DNA of 42,171 nt, taken from positions 1-42,171 of the forward strand of contig CAWJCU010000013.1 of NCBI GenBank assembly GCA_963841455.1, written 5' to 3'. Positions 1 through 7,795 of this stretch are shown here, in pieces. Position numbers and translations under genes: made by a program. This DNA comes from JAWVFM01 sp963841455. Lineage in GTDB: Bacteria > Actinomycetota > Thermoleophilia > Solirubrobacterales > 70-9. The notes below the pieces were generated by a model that saw only the letters and a list, made by a program, of their open reading frames with translations, ran no database searches and had not been told where the DNA came from. Position 1 is the stretch's first letter. Each line of letters starts with the position of its first letter.

Positions 1-6
1 CGTAGC

Positions 7-26
7 GCTTCCGCTCAGCGCGAGCA
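7..26. repeat. 20-bp direct repeat, copy 1
   Basis: The 20 bases here recur exactly at 753-772 in the same orientation, so the two copies bracket the small secreted-protein gene at 231-665. A second small duplication lies at 45-84, where a C-run/G-run followed by GCACCTCCAT occurs twice. I see no gene in 1-230. The repeats may be island debris; they are too short to name an element. Confidence 0.5.
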
Positions 27-230
27 GCGACTGCTGCATTTCGTCCCCCGGGGCGCACCTCCATTCCCCCGGGAGCACCTCCATGTCGGGCAGCTGGGAC
101 CACACGGATGCCCTGCGGGGAGAAGCATCGGTGCCCTTCACACGCAAATCCGGTCTGGCGCCCCGCGGCTTCCTCTCGCCTAGGAGCCCGGCTCCTGGCC
201 GATCCACCGGCCACTCAGCGCCGCAAGGTG

Positions 231-665
231 TCAGCCGCCGGCGTTCGCCTTCCAGCTGTCCTTCCAGTCGCACTGTCCGCCCGAGGGTCCTCCGGACAGC
301 TTGATCGACCCCTTGGCCTTGACCTTGCTCATGAACTCGCCCTCGATCTTGGCGGTGATACTCGTGGCTTTCGCCTGGACTGGTCGCTTGCCGTGGAACT
401 CGCCGTGCTTGACCTTGAACGGCTTGCCGCTCACGCCGCCGGTGAATCCTTCGCCGCCCTTCGCGCAGGTGAGTCCGTCCCAGTCGAACTTGTTCACCTT
501 CGTGTAGTTGTTGTTCTTAAAGACTGCGTGGAAGCCCATCACCGCGTGCTTGTCGGGCTTCTTCTTGAAGGTGCCGGTGAAGTTGTCCGGAACCTGGCCG
601 GCGAAGGCGGAAACGGCCCCGACGGCCATAGCGCTTGCGAGGGCGATCACGAAGAACTTCCTCAT
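231..665 (-). CDS. Small secreted protein of unknown function
   Basis: Encodes 144 residues beginning MRKFFVIALASAMAVG, a clear Sec signal peptide that probably ends near AFA-GQ (residues 20-22). The mature part is lysine- and glycine-rich with two Cys (in GLTCAKGG and GGQCDWKD) that could form one disulfide, and looks like a small beta-rich exported domain. The open frame runs further upstream, but the ATG at 665 is chosen because AAAGGAG lies just before it and the signal peptide starts there. I do not recognise the family. Bases 666-919 upstream hold no gene I can support. Confidence 0.7.
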   Translation of the reverse strand: MRKFFVIALASAMAVGAVSAFAGQVPDNFTGTFKKKPDKHAVMGFHAVFKNNNYTKVNKFDWDGLTCAKGGEGFTGGVSGKPFKVKHGEFHGKRPVQAKATSITAKIEGEFMSKVKAKGSIKLSGGPSGGQCDWKDSWKANAGG

Positions 666-752
666 GTCCCGCTCCTTTCCAAGGGAATTGTCTGCGCCGA
701 TCCTAAGTGCACCGACATGCGGCCGGAGGGCTAGCGAATGCCAGATGGGCCC

Positions 753-772
753 GCTTCCGCTCAGCGCGAGCA
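753..772. repeat. 20-bp direct repeat, copy 2
   Basis: Exact second copy of the sequence at 7-26, about 90 bases upstream of the start of the secreted-protein gene at 231-665. Confidence 0.5.
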
Positions 773-919
773 CGGGCAGCCGGGGGTTCACGCCTTACCC
801 GAGCCTCCTGCCGCGAAATGGCCTCGTATTCCTGTCCCCCGCATCTCAACCTCAGGCCCCCCCGCTTACCGCCAACCGAAGGCCGCCGCCGAGCCGGTGT
901 AGGTCGGCACGGCCGGCGG

Positions 920-1566
920 TCAGCGACGCCGGGCGCGCAGGACGACATCGGCGACGTGCGGGGTGTCGGGCGGCGGGTCGATGCGCGGCTCGACCGCGTG
1001 CAGCTCGACCATGAAGTCGTCGCCCAGCAGCCGGCCGAGGTCGTCGGCGCCGACGTAGTCCGCCGGGTCGACGCCCTGCGACTTCATGTGCTCGCGGTGC
1101 TCGTCGTCGAGGTCGTGGTAGACGGCGAGCAGCAACCCACCCGGGCGCACCGTGTCGAGCAACGCTCCGCACTGCGGCCTCGCCGGCGGACTTGGGCAGC
1201 GCCGGGTACTGCATCGACACGAGGTCGAAGGAGCGGGCCGGGAACGGTGTCTGCAGGCGTCCCCGCAGATCCACTCGACCGAGGCGCCCGCCCGTTCGGC
1301 AGCCTCCCGCGCCCGGCCGACGGCGACATCGGAGACGTCGATCGCAGTGACCGTCCAGCCGAGCCGAGCGAGCCAGATCGCGTCGGCGCCCTCGCCACAA
1401 CCGACGTCGAGCGCCCGGCCCGGGGTGAGGTCGGCGACCTCGGCGACGAGCCGCCCGTTCGGTCGCCCGCTCCACATCGATCCTTCGCGCTCGCGGTACC
1501 TCGCGTCCCACTCGGGGGCTTGCGCCCCGCGTCGAATAGCTGCTCGCCGTGTTCGTGCTCGTGCAT
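920..1566 (-). pseudogene. Class I SAM-dependent methyltransferase, frameshifted
   Basis: Full-length methyltransferase content (about 215 residues) spread over three frames. The N-terminus MHEHEHGEQLFDA starts at the ATG at 1566. After a shift near 1505-1535 the frame continues PEWDARYRERE, then the SAM-binding motif I ALDVGCGEGADAIWLARLG. Between about 1250 and 1165 the conserved residues (FPARSFDLVSMQYPAL) are in another frame, and LLDTVRPGGLLLAVYHD returns to the second frame. The shifts sit at G/C runs. It resembles small-molecule methyltransferases; substrate unknown. It is either a decayed gene or an intact gene with base-calling errors, and I favour errors given the same pattern elsewhere. 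Confidence 0.6.
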
Positions 1567-1733
1567 GGTCCTGCGGCGGTCGACCGGGATACACCTCCAC
1601 GGAAACGTCAAAGACTTGCGAGCCGGACAACTTAGACCCTTCGGCGTGTCGAGACTCATCGATCCGTGAACGAGCGCACGCACTGGGAGTGCCCCTCCCC
1701 GCGACGACGAGCAGCGGTTGCCAGGCGGCCCGG

Positions 1734-1970
1734 CTACATCATCAGTCCGGCGCTCGCCGGCATCGTCGGTGCGAGGCGCGAACGAACCGCGCTGATCACC
1801 TCCGTGTTGTCGATGCCCTGAAGGTAGACCGAAGTGACCCCAAGGTCGGCGTGGCCGAGCTGGCGCTGGATCACGTTCAGCGCAACACCCTCACGAGCCA
1901 TCTCGACGGCATGCGCATGGCGTAGCTGATAAGAGCAAAGCGTCGTCGGACGCCGACTTCCAGAGGTACT
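1734..1970 (-). pseudogene. Tyrosine recombinase (integrase) C-terminal remnant
   Basis: The last ~65 residues of a phage/XerD-type integrase remain: YQLRHAHAVEMARE (box II, with Arg and His), VIQRQLGHADLGVTSVYLQG (with the presumed Tyr nucleophile) and a tail ending SAGLMM. The preceding GVRRRFA is present in a neighbouring frame, so one shift lies near 1935. Nothing of the N-terminal and core-binding domains is found; the fragment stops where a truncated antitoxin gene begins on the other strand. It cannot be active. With the tRNA-Pro scar at 4980 it marks this stretch as island debris. Confidence 0.65.
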
Positions 1971-1981
1971 CTGGATAGGCG

Positions 1982-2074
1982 ATGGCCACCGCGAAGCACG
2001 ACGCACGGAAGATCCTCGACGGCCTCCCCGAGGAGGCTTCGCTCGAGGACATCCAGTACCACCTTTACGTTCAC
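1982..2074 (+). pseudogene. Truncated antitoxin N-terminus
   Basis: An ATG opens about 30 residues, including DARKILDGLPEEASLEDIQY followed by HLYV. This resembles the N-terminus of small antitoxins that partner ParE/RelE-type toxins. Similarity stops abruptly after HLYV and the frame runs on, unrelated, into the methyltransferase at 2216. No toxin gene is adjacent. The break lies next to the integrase remnant, so this looks like a recombination junction. Family assignment is from memory of the motif. Confidence 0.5.
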
Positions 2075-2215
2075 AGGCCCGGTCAGACAGCGGGGGTGGC
2101 GTTACCTCCATCGCCGCAACCACGCGGAGGGAGCTTCGGGGCGGCGTCGCGGCATCGGGTCGGTGAAACGCAGCGCGCGGTCCCCGGTCGTCCAACCGAG
2201 TCGTACGCTGGTCGC

Positions 2216-2881
2216 GTGCCGCTGGATGCCGCAAGCGCGCGCCGGGTCTACGACCGCGTTGGGCGCTGGCAGGACACCCAGCGCTTCTACGAGGACGCGG
2301 CGACCGCCCGCTTGAGGCGGTCGGCCAACCTCCCGGAAGCCCGCGCGGTGTTCGAGCTGGGCTGTGGCACCGGGCGCTTCGCAGCGGAGCTGCTCGCAGC
2401 CGAGCTTCCGGACTCGGCTCGCTACCTCGGCGTCGATGTCAGTCCCGAGATGGTGCGGGTCGCGAGCTCGCGCCTCGCGCCGTGGGCGTCCCGGGCCGAG
2501 GCTCGGCTGCTCGAGCCACCGGCGCTGACGCTCCCCGGCGCCGACGGGTCTTTCGACCGGTTCGTCGCCACGTACGTCTTCGATCTGCTGTCGCCGGCCA
2601 ATGCCCGCGCGCTGATCGACGAGGCCCACCGCATGCTTGCCCCGGGCGGGTTGCTCGCCCTGGTCAGCTTGACCAACGGAACCACGCCCAGGAGCAAGCT
2701 GGTCGCCGGCTGCTGGGGCGCCGTCGCGAGGCGCTGGCCCGGCCTCGTCGGCGGCTGTCGCCCGATCGAGCTCTGCGACCTGCTCGAGCCAGCGCCGTGG
2801 CGAGTCATTGAGCGCGATGTCGTAACCAGCTGGGGAGTGCCCTCCGAGGTCGTTGTCGCCGCCCGCGAGGACCGCCGATGA
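2216..2881 (+). CDS. Class I SAM-dependent methyltransferase
   Basis: Encodes about 221 residues from the GTG at 2216 (VPLDAASARRVYDRVG). Motif I is VFELGCGTGRFAAELL, the acidic residue binding the SAM ribose is in GVDVSPEMV, and the later motif is HRMLAPGGLLALVSL. The overall pattern is of the UbiE/COQ5 or Methyltransf_11 type; the substrate cannot be told. The frame is open further upstream, but that part encodes an antitoxin fragment and unrelated sequence, so the GTG is preferred. The stop overlaps the ATG of the next methyltransferase (ATGA), so the two are probably translationally coupled. Confidence 0.75.
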   Translation: MPLDAASARRVYDRVGRWQDTQRFYEDAATARLRRSANLPEARAVFELGCGTGRFAAELLAAELPDSARYLGVDVSPEMVRVASSRLAPWASRAEARLLEPPALTLPGADGSFDRFVATYVFDLLSPANARALIDEAHRMLAPGGLLALVSLTNGTTPRSKLVAGCWGAVARRWPGLVGGCRPIELCDLLEPAPWRVIERDVVTSWGVPSEVVVAAREDRR

Positions 2882-3523
2882 CGGAAGGAGGCCGCTACTC
2901 CGCCGAGCCCGCGGACCCCGGCGCGTTCAGCGAGCGCTACGACCGCTTCTATTCGCGCATCGCTCGCGCCTACGACCTCGTCGTGCCGCTGCTTCCGTTC
3001 TGGCGCCGGTGGCTGAGCGCGGCGCTGCCGCACCTGCGAGGGCCGCGGGTGCTCGAGGTCTCCTTTGGCACCGGCTGGCTGCTGACGCAGTACGCAGGCA
3101 GGTTCGAGGCCCACGGGATCGACCTCAACAAGCGGATGCTCAATGTCGCCGCCCGAAACCTCCGCCGATGCGGACTCGCCGCCCAGCTTCACGGTGGCGA
3201 GCGTCGAAGCGTTGCCCTATGGCGACGAGGAATTCGACACCGTCCTCAACACGATGGCCTTCACCGCCTATCCCGACGCCGACGCGGCGATGGCAGAGCT
3301 CCACCGCGTGCTTAAGCCGGGCGGTCGGCTCGTGATGATCGACCTGAACTACCCGCGCGACGGCAATCGGCTCGGGACCGCACTCGTGGGGATCGGTCGG
3401 CGCTTCGGCGACCTGATCCGGGACATGAAGCCCATATTTCGCGCACACGGATTCGAGGCCGAGGACCGGGAGATTGGAGGCTTCGGCAGCATCCATCTAT
3501 ACCTGGCCACCAAACCAGCGTGA
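2878..3523 (+). CDS. Class I SAM-dependent methyltransferase, one frameshift
   Basis: About 215 residues once corrected. The first part (MTEGGRYSAEPADPGAFSER to LEVSFGTGWLLTQYAGRFEA and GIDLNKRMLNVAARN) is in the frame of 2878. After about 3180-3190 conservation moves to the frame that ends at 3523: FTVASVEALPYGDEEFDTVL, then ELHRVLKPGGRLVMIDLNYP. This is a UbiE-like methyltransferase with all SAM-binding motifs. The start ATG overlaps the stop of the upstream methyltransferase. Tandem methyltransferases like these may modify a lipid or quinone, but nothing here fixes the substrate. Confidence 0.7.
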
Positions 3524-3614
3524 GCCGGCAGCCCGACGACTCTCACGTGCGCAGCGGCAGCCCCCGGTTCGTTGCGCCTTCACCGAGGAGCGCTCTGGCT
3601 GGGGTTGTAGTCGA

Positions 3615-3646
3615 CTTGACTAGCCCACACAGTGGGCAAGGTCAAG
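3615..3646. other. Interrupted palindrome upstream of the DUF2568 gene
   Basis: CTTGAC pairs with GTCAAG and GCCCAC pairs with GTGGGC around a 3-base ACA loop. It lies between the end of the methyltransferase at 3523 and the gene at 3758. It could be an operator or an intrinsic stop without a U-tract. The rest of 3524-3757 shows no gene. Confidence 0.4.
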
Positions 3647-3757
3647 GATTCCGGTCCGCCCACCTCGGACTGAAGGCAGCGCCCCGTCCCGTAGCGACTC
3701 CTCTGCGCGATAACCGATACTCAGCCCCGTGACCAGCGAAATGAGGGAGGCTCGGCC

Positions 3758-4168
3758 ATGACTGCCTTCCAGCGAGTCAACCTGACGCTTCGCGTCCTGA
3801 TGGAGATCGGCATCGTGGTCGCGCTCGCTTACTGGGGCTTTCACACCGGCGTTGGGACAGGCGCAAAGATCGCCCTCGGAATCGGTGCGCCGCTCGTCGG
3901 CTTCGGCTTTTGGGGCGCAATCGACTTCCACCAGGCGGGCCGCGCCGCCGAGCCACTGCGGCTGACCCAGGAGCTCGCTGTATCCGGACTCGCGGCCCTC
4001 GCCTGGTACGAGGCCGGGCAGCACGCCCTCGGGCTGGCGCTGGGAGCACTCTCGATCGCCTACCACGCTCTCGTCTACCTGTCGGGCAGCCGGCTCTTGA
4101 AGTCAGGCGATCAACGAGCGGTGAGCGAGGCCGCAGCGGGTTCTGGGCAGCGCACACATGGGGGCTGA
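3758..4168 (+). CDS. YrdB/DUF2568-family small membrane protein
   Basis: 136 residues with four predicted membrane segments: residues ~10-27 (LRVLMEIGIVVALAYWGF), ~35-55, ~68-85 and ~90-108. The pattern of an early helix ending in a YWGF-like motif and a GFWGAIDF segment fits the DUF2568 (YrdB-like) family, whose function is unknown. A good ribosome binding site (GAGGGAGG) precedes the ATG. The C-terminal ~20 residues are unconserved and overlap the likely start of the next membrane protein. Confidence 0.7.
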   Translation: MTAFQRVNLTLRVLMEIGIVVALAYWGFHTGVGTGAKIALGIGAPLVGFGFWGAIDFHQAGRAAEPLRLTQELAVSGLAALAWYEAGQHALGLALGALSIAYHALVYLSGSRLLKSGDQRAVSEAAAGSGQRTHGG

Positions 4169-4705
4169 CCAATCCGCCAGCGCCTCACCGGAGCACTGAT
4201 CGGTGGCACCTTCGGCATGGTGTTCGTCCTCGCCAACGCGAGCACGCCGCTCGGGCCGACCGCCGCGACCATCTTTCGCATTGTCGCCATCGTCGCCTTC
4301 ATTGCGCTGCTCCTGGCCCGGCGGCGAGCCCTCAGCGGGCGGCGTCCCGCCCCAGCCGGAGCGGACGTCAACCTGTTCGGACGCAGCTCTTGGCTGATCG
4401 TCGCCGCAGAGCTTGCGCTGCTCGCCGCCGGACTGGCGGCCCTGTCGGCGTTCGGTGCGCCACGACAGAGCTACGTCGCCTGGATCGCCCTCATCGTCGG
4501 CCTTCACTTCATCGCCTTCCGCTACGCGGGTGTTTGGCGCGGAAGCAGCGCCGGGCCCGCCTCGGCCCTGGTCGTGCTCGGCCTCGCCGGCCTCGGCTTG
4601 GCCGCGACCTCGCATGCGCGATGGATCCCCCTCGTCAGCGGCGTGCTCTCGGGGCTGGTCCTGCTAGGGGGCAGTCTGTCGGTCGCGTTGCGAGAACTCC
4701 CCTAG
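4158..4705 (+). CDS. Small multi-pass membrane protein, probable frameshift near the start
   Basis: About 180 residues if started at the ATG at 4158. After GCTGACCAA the conserved-looking frame moves by one base (around 4163-4172, at a GGGGG run) to IRQRLTGALIGGTFGMVFVL. The uninterrupted part starts at the ATG at 4217. There are about five to six hydrophobic helices with short basic loops (LLLARRRALSGRR) and no recognisable catalytic motif. It overlaps the end of the DUF2568 gene, suggesting co-translation. Function unknown. Confidence 0.55.
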
Positions 4706-4881
4706 GTACGAGACCCGATGCCCGTCGGAATGCCGGGCTGGGCGCGCTCCCGCTTCGCGCGACTTGCGACAGTGACACCTGCGCGGTGCCCCTCTTCTCT
4801 GGGACGAGAAGCGGGAGTCACCGCAGGCATCGGGCGCTGCCTTGGCACCCGTCTGCGACTGCGTCCCCTGCCGAGACGCCG

Positions 4882-4998
4882 ATGCTTGCGCGGGAAATGG
4901 ACCCCAAATGGACCCCGTCCGATCCATCGATCTCAGGCGTTAAGCGCGAGAACCCCATAATCATGCGGGTTCTCCTTAGTCGGGGCGGCCGGATTTGA
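4882..4998 (+). pseudogene. Possible 3' tail of an integrase gene
   Basis: A short open frame encodes MLAREMDPKWTPSD and ends REN..IMRVLLSRGGRI, with its stop inside the tRNA-Pro-like repeat at 4980. Integrase genes that sit beside tRNA attachment sites often end this way, with the coding tail running to the attachment core. No catalytic motif is left, so this is a weak call. The rest of 4706-4880 has no supportable gene. Confidence 0.25.
4948..4974. other. Perfect 8-bp hairpin beside the att-like repeat
   Basis: GAGAACCC (4948-4955) pairs with GGGTTCTC (4967-4974) around an 11-base loop, six bases from the tRNA-Pro 3' repeat. Hairpins of this kind commonly flank attachment cores, as an integrase arm site or a terminator for the integrase gene. 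Confidence 0.5.
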
Positions 4999-5024
4999 AC
5001 CGGCGACCTTTCGGCCCCCAGCCG
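4980..5024 (-). repeat. Displaced 3' end of tRNA-Pro (attachment-site scar)
   Basis: 45 bases identical to 6209-6253, the 3' part (anticodon loop to discriminator) of the intact tRNA-Pro, in the same orientation. Identity stops sharply at 5025/6254, inside the anticodon stem, so the 5' 29 bases of the tRNA are missing and this copy is not a functional gene. An intact tRNA plus a downstream displaced 3' fragment is the classical product of tyrosine-integrase insertion into a tRNA gene. The DNA between (about 1.2 kb) would be what is left of the inserted element, or this copy may bound a second island extending left. Confidence 0.75.
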
Positions 5025-5300
5025 GGCTGCAGAGGGTGTCGATGCCTCCAGGAGCGTCCGATGCGTCCGTACCGTCCATGCGCGTGACGTCCCGGTCGCA
5101 TAGGACGTAGTCGCCCCGACGCGGGCGACGTCAAGGGTTTAGGGCGATCGGATGCTTCGACCCGAACTCAACGAATTGCCCGTGGGTCGCTGCGGCGAGT
5201 GCCAGGGTCGCGCTCGAGAGGTGAATCGTGGCTCCAGCAGCACAGATCGAGCTCTAGCGACCCCGCGGGAGCCATTTCCTCCCGCGGGGCCGCGAGCGAT

Positions 5301-5885
5301 TCAGCCGGCCAGGCAGTAAGCCTGAACGGTCAGCGGCGTAGAGACGGCGAGGGTGTTCTTTCCCTCGACCCGCCAGCCGTTGTCCTGCTTGAGGGTCGTC
5401 CTGAGATTGTTCGCGCTGTTGGTCCAGTACCCGCCGCCGCTCAGCATGACCGAGCCAGCGGGGCACGCGACGTCCGCCGTGCCGTTCGCGCCCGCCGCGA
5501 TCTGCACGGTGTTCTGCACTGTGGTGATCGTTCCCAGATCGCTGGCGCGGACCTCCCCCGCGACGATCTTCGACGACGTGATCGAGTTGGTCCCCAGCTT
5601 GTCGCTCGTGATCGCCCCGTCGGCCAGCTTGTCGGTCGTAACCGCCGCGTCGCGGATCTTCGTCGTCTTCACGGCGCCGTCCTTGATCTTCCCTGCCGTG
5701 ACCGCCTGCGGCTCGATGTCCTTTGTGCCGACGGTCGCCTTGCTCATGGCCAGGGCCGAGCCGCCGAGCGCGAGGAAGAGCGCGAGCAGCGCGATCGCGT
5801 GCGCTGAGGTGAACCGGCGGCGCGTCGGCTTCCTCGTCTGACTGACGAGGACGGCGAGGGCTCGGCGGGTCTTGGTGATCCTCAT
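5301..5885 (-). CDS. Secreted decapeptide-repeat protein
   Basis: 194 residues starting MRITKTRRALAVLV. A basic N-terminus precedes a strong hydrophobic stretch (HAIALLALFLALGGSALA, ~residues 29-46), so it is exported or membrane-anchored. Residues ~55-105 hold about five ten-residue repeats of the form xxVTTDKLAD (KTTKIRDAAV, TTDKLADGAI, TSDKLGTNSI, TSSKIVAGEV), which would suit a beta-helix or trimeric fibre. The C-terminal ~80 residues form a small domain with two Cys (ADVACPAG and the near-terminal YCLAG). A purine-rich AAGGAGAAGG site precedes the ATG. It is the only gene between the two tRNA-Pro repeats. Surface role is inference. Confidence 0.7.
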   Translation of the reverse strand: MRITKTRRALAVLVSQTRKPTRRRFTSAHAIALLALFLALGGSALAMSKATVGTKDIEPQAVTAGKIKDGAVKTTKIRDAAVTTDKLADGAITSDKLGTNSITSSKIVAGEVRASDLGTITTVQNTVQIAAGANGTADVACPAGSVMLSGGGYWTNSANNLRTTLKQDNGWRVEGKNTLAVSTPLTVQAYCLAG

Positions 5886-6029
5886 TTTGATTCCTTCTCC
5901 TTGGTAGGTGGTTTTCGAACTGCACCCGCAGCGTCGCCCGCGCGGGCCGCTTCTACCAGGACCCCTAGGTGTGGACCCGGCCACACCTGCGCGTGCACTG
6001 TGCGTGTAAGCGGCGGGCTCGGGCTCCGG

Positions 6030-6047
6030 CCCCGTCCCGGGACGGGG
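6030..6047. other. Perfect 18-bp GC palindrome
   Basis: CCCCGTCCCGGGACGGGG, between the tRNA-Pro gene and the decapeptide-repeat gene, both read leftward. It could end the tRNA transcript or bind a regulator. I see no gene in the rest of 5886-6208. Confidence 0.35.
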
Positions 6048-6208
6048 GGGGTCGCTCTTCCCGACCGAGCGAAGCCGACTGCGGGGCGGGTTTGCTGGCC
6101 GCGCCGGCAACGGCGAGCGCCGAACCCTCAGATGGCGTGGCGGCGGAGCCGCCGACGCTCTCCCCCACCGCCGGCGCGCAGTAACGCCTATCGCCACCTT
6201 CCAGGTGA

Positions 6209-6282
6209 TCGGGGCGGCCGGATTTGAACCGGCGACCTTTCGGCCCCCAGCCGAACGCGCTACCAAGCTGCGCCACGCCCCG
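6209..6282 (-). tRNA. tRNA-Pro (GGG)
   Basis: 74 bases with a 7-bp acceptor stem CGGGGCG/CGCCCCG, discriminator A, D-arm GCGCAGCTTGGTAGCGC, anticodon stem TTCGG/CCGAA around loop CTGGGGG (anticodon GGG), and T-loop GGTTCAAATCC. CCA is not encoded. Its 3' 45 bases are duplicated at 4980-5024, so this gene is the likely integration target of a lost or decayed island. Confidence 0.92.
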
Positions 6283-6313
6283 TGGTGCGACTGCGAGTTT
6301 ACGCGCGGCCGCG

Positions 6314-6328
6314 CCGGCTTGAAGCCGG
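6314..6328 (-). terminator. Hairpin after the MFS gene
   Basis: CCGGCTT pairs with AAGCCGG around a single base, just past the stop of the MFS gene and before the tRNA-Pro gene. There is no U-tract, as is usual for actinobacterial stops, so this is only a candidate. Confidence 0.35.
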
Positions 6329-6331
6329 GCG

Positions 6332-7708
6332 TCAGGGACCCGAGCTGGCGGCCGCGAGCGCCTTCGGCGTCAGCCACGCCGCGAGCGCGGCGAGGATCGC
6401 GGCAGCCGCGGCGCTGCCGATCGCGACCCAGCGTAAGAGTCCCTCGATCGCCGTTCCCGCGTTGACCCCGCCCTCAATGAGCACCGCGGCCGCCGCCACC
6501 GCAAGGCCGGCGCTCCCGATCACAATCGCGAGGGTGACGCCCGAGGCCTGTCCGGCCCGCTCGGCCGGCACGACGGTCTGGGTGCCGACGCTCGCCATCG
6601 ACCATCCGACCCCGTAGCCGAGCCCGACGAGCCCCAAGCCGACCAGGTAAGGACCAAGGTCGCCGCCCAGCGACACCAACAAGAGGCCGACCGACCCGGC
6701 CATCGTCGCGGTGGCGATCGTGCGCGGGATGTCGAAGCGCTCGCCGAGGCGACCCGAGAGCGGGCCGGCGATGCCCAGCGGGACCGATGCCGCGAGGAAG
6801 ATCACGCCCGCTTGGAGTGGCGAGTAGTCCTTGACCTGCTGCAGGTAGATGGTCGCGGCGAAGGTCGCCACCACGAAGGCGATGTTCGCCACCGTCGCCA
6901 GCAGGGTGACGAGCACATAGGGGACGTTGCGGAAGAGATCGAGGTTGACGAGCGGCCATCGCGCGGTTCGCTCCCGCAGGACGAAGAGCACGAGCGCGAA
7001 GAGGCCGATCGCGGCCACGCCGAGGATCGCGCCGGCGCTCCACGCGTCGGCGCGATCGACCGCGAACGTGAGGGCGGCGATGCCGAAGGTCACCGCGACG
7101 AGGCCCGGGAGGTCGATGGAGCGGGGCACCGTGGTGTCCCGGGACTCCCGCACGCCGAGGGCGACCACGGCGATCGCCGCGCCGGTCGCCGGGACGTTGA
7201 CGAGCAGGACCACGCGCCAGTCGGTCAGCTCCGTCAGCCCGCCGCCGAACAGGGGGCCGAGAGCCGTTGCGACGGCGCCAATTCCATACGTGTTCCCGAT
7301 CGCCCGCATCGTGCGCTCGGGCGGGAAGGCATCGGTGATGACGGCGACCGCGAGCGGGAAGATGATCCCGCCGCCGACACCCTGGACGATCCGGAAACCG
7401 ATCACGACCTCGGCGCTCGGCGCGACGCCGGCCCCGAGCGAGGCGAGACCGAAGATGGCGAGACCGATGATCAGCATCCGCTTGCGGCCGAGGATGTCGC
7501 CGAGCCTCCCGCCGGGGATCAGGAAGGCCGCCAGCGCGAGCATGTAGCCGCTGATCACCCACTGCAGGTTCGCCGTCGTCGTATCGAGATCCGACGCCAT
7601 CTTCGGCAGCGCGAGGTTGAGCGCGAAGTAGTCGAGCTGGACGACGAAGATGCTGAGCGAGGCCGCGATCAGCGTCGCGCGGAGACGATGCGAGCCGTCG
7701 ACGCTCAC
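6332..7708 (-). CDS. MFS exporter, 14-helix DHA2/EmrB type
   Basis: 458 residues. The first helix begins near residue 10 (ATLIAASLSIFVVQLDYFALN), followed by the MFS loop motif GGRLGDILGRKRMLI, VVIGFRIVQGVGGGIIFPLA and LFGGGLTELTDWRVVLLVNVP, all typical of drug:H+ antiporters with 14 helices. It is likely a proton-driven efflux pump for an unknown small molecule. No regulator gene is adjacent. The GTG start at 7708 lies only two bases past the 3' end of the tRNA-Gly gene on the same strand and has no ribosome binding site. There is no later start that would keep helix 1, so the message may be leaderless and released by tRNA processing. Confidence 0.85.
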   Translation of the reverse strand: MSVDGSHRLRATLIAASLSIFVVQLDYFALNLALPKMASDLDTTTANLQWVISGYMLALAAFLIPGGRLGDILGRKRMLIIGLAIFGLASLGAGVAPSAEVVIGFRIVQGVGGGIIFPLAVAVITDAFPPERTMRAIGNTYGIGAVATALGPLFGGGLTELTDWRVVLLVNVPATGAAIAVVALGVRESRDTTVPRSIDLPGLVAVTFGIAALTFAVDRADAWSAGAILGVAAIGLFALVLFVLRERTARWPLVNLDLFRNVPYVLVTLLATVANIAFVVATFAATIYLQQVKDYSPLQAGVIFLAASVPLGIAGPLSGRLGERFDIPRTIATATMAGSVGLLLVSLGGDLGPYLVGLGLVGLGYGVGWSMASVGTQTVVPAERAGQASGVTLAIVIGSAGLAVAAAAVLIEGGVNAGTAIEGLLRWVAIGSAAAAAILAALAAWLTPKALAAASSGP

Positions 7709-7710
7709 AG

Positions 7711-7783
7711 AGCGGGCGACGGGGCTCGAACCCGCTTCCTCGAGCTTGGAAGGCTCGCGTGCAACCAGTTACACCTCGCCCGC
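7711..7783 (-). tRNA. tRNA-Gly (UCC)
   Basis: 73 bases. Acceptor stem GCGGGCG/CGCCCGC, discriminator U as usual for tRNA-Gly, anticodon loop CTTCCAA giving UCC, T-loop GGTTCGAGCCC. CCA is not encoded. The 3' end is two bases from the start codon of the MFS gene. Confidence 0.92.
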
Positions 7784-7795
7784 GGTCGACGCAGC

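Noticed and set aside
4980..5024. A second tRNA-Pro gene
   Set aside because: The 5' half (acceptor 5' strand, D-arm and 5' anticodon stem) is missing, so it cannot fold as a tRNA.
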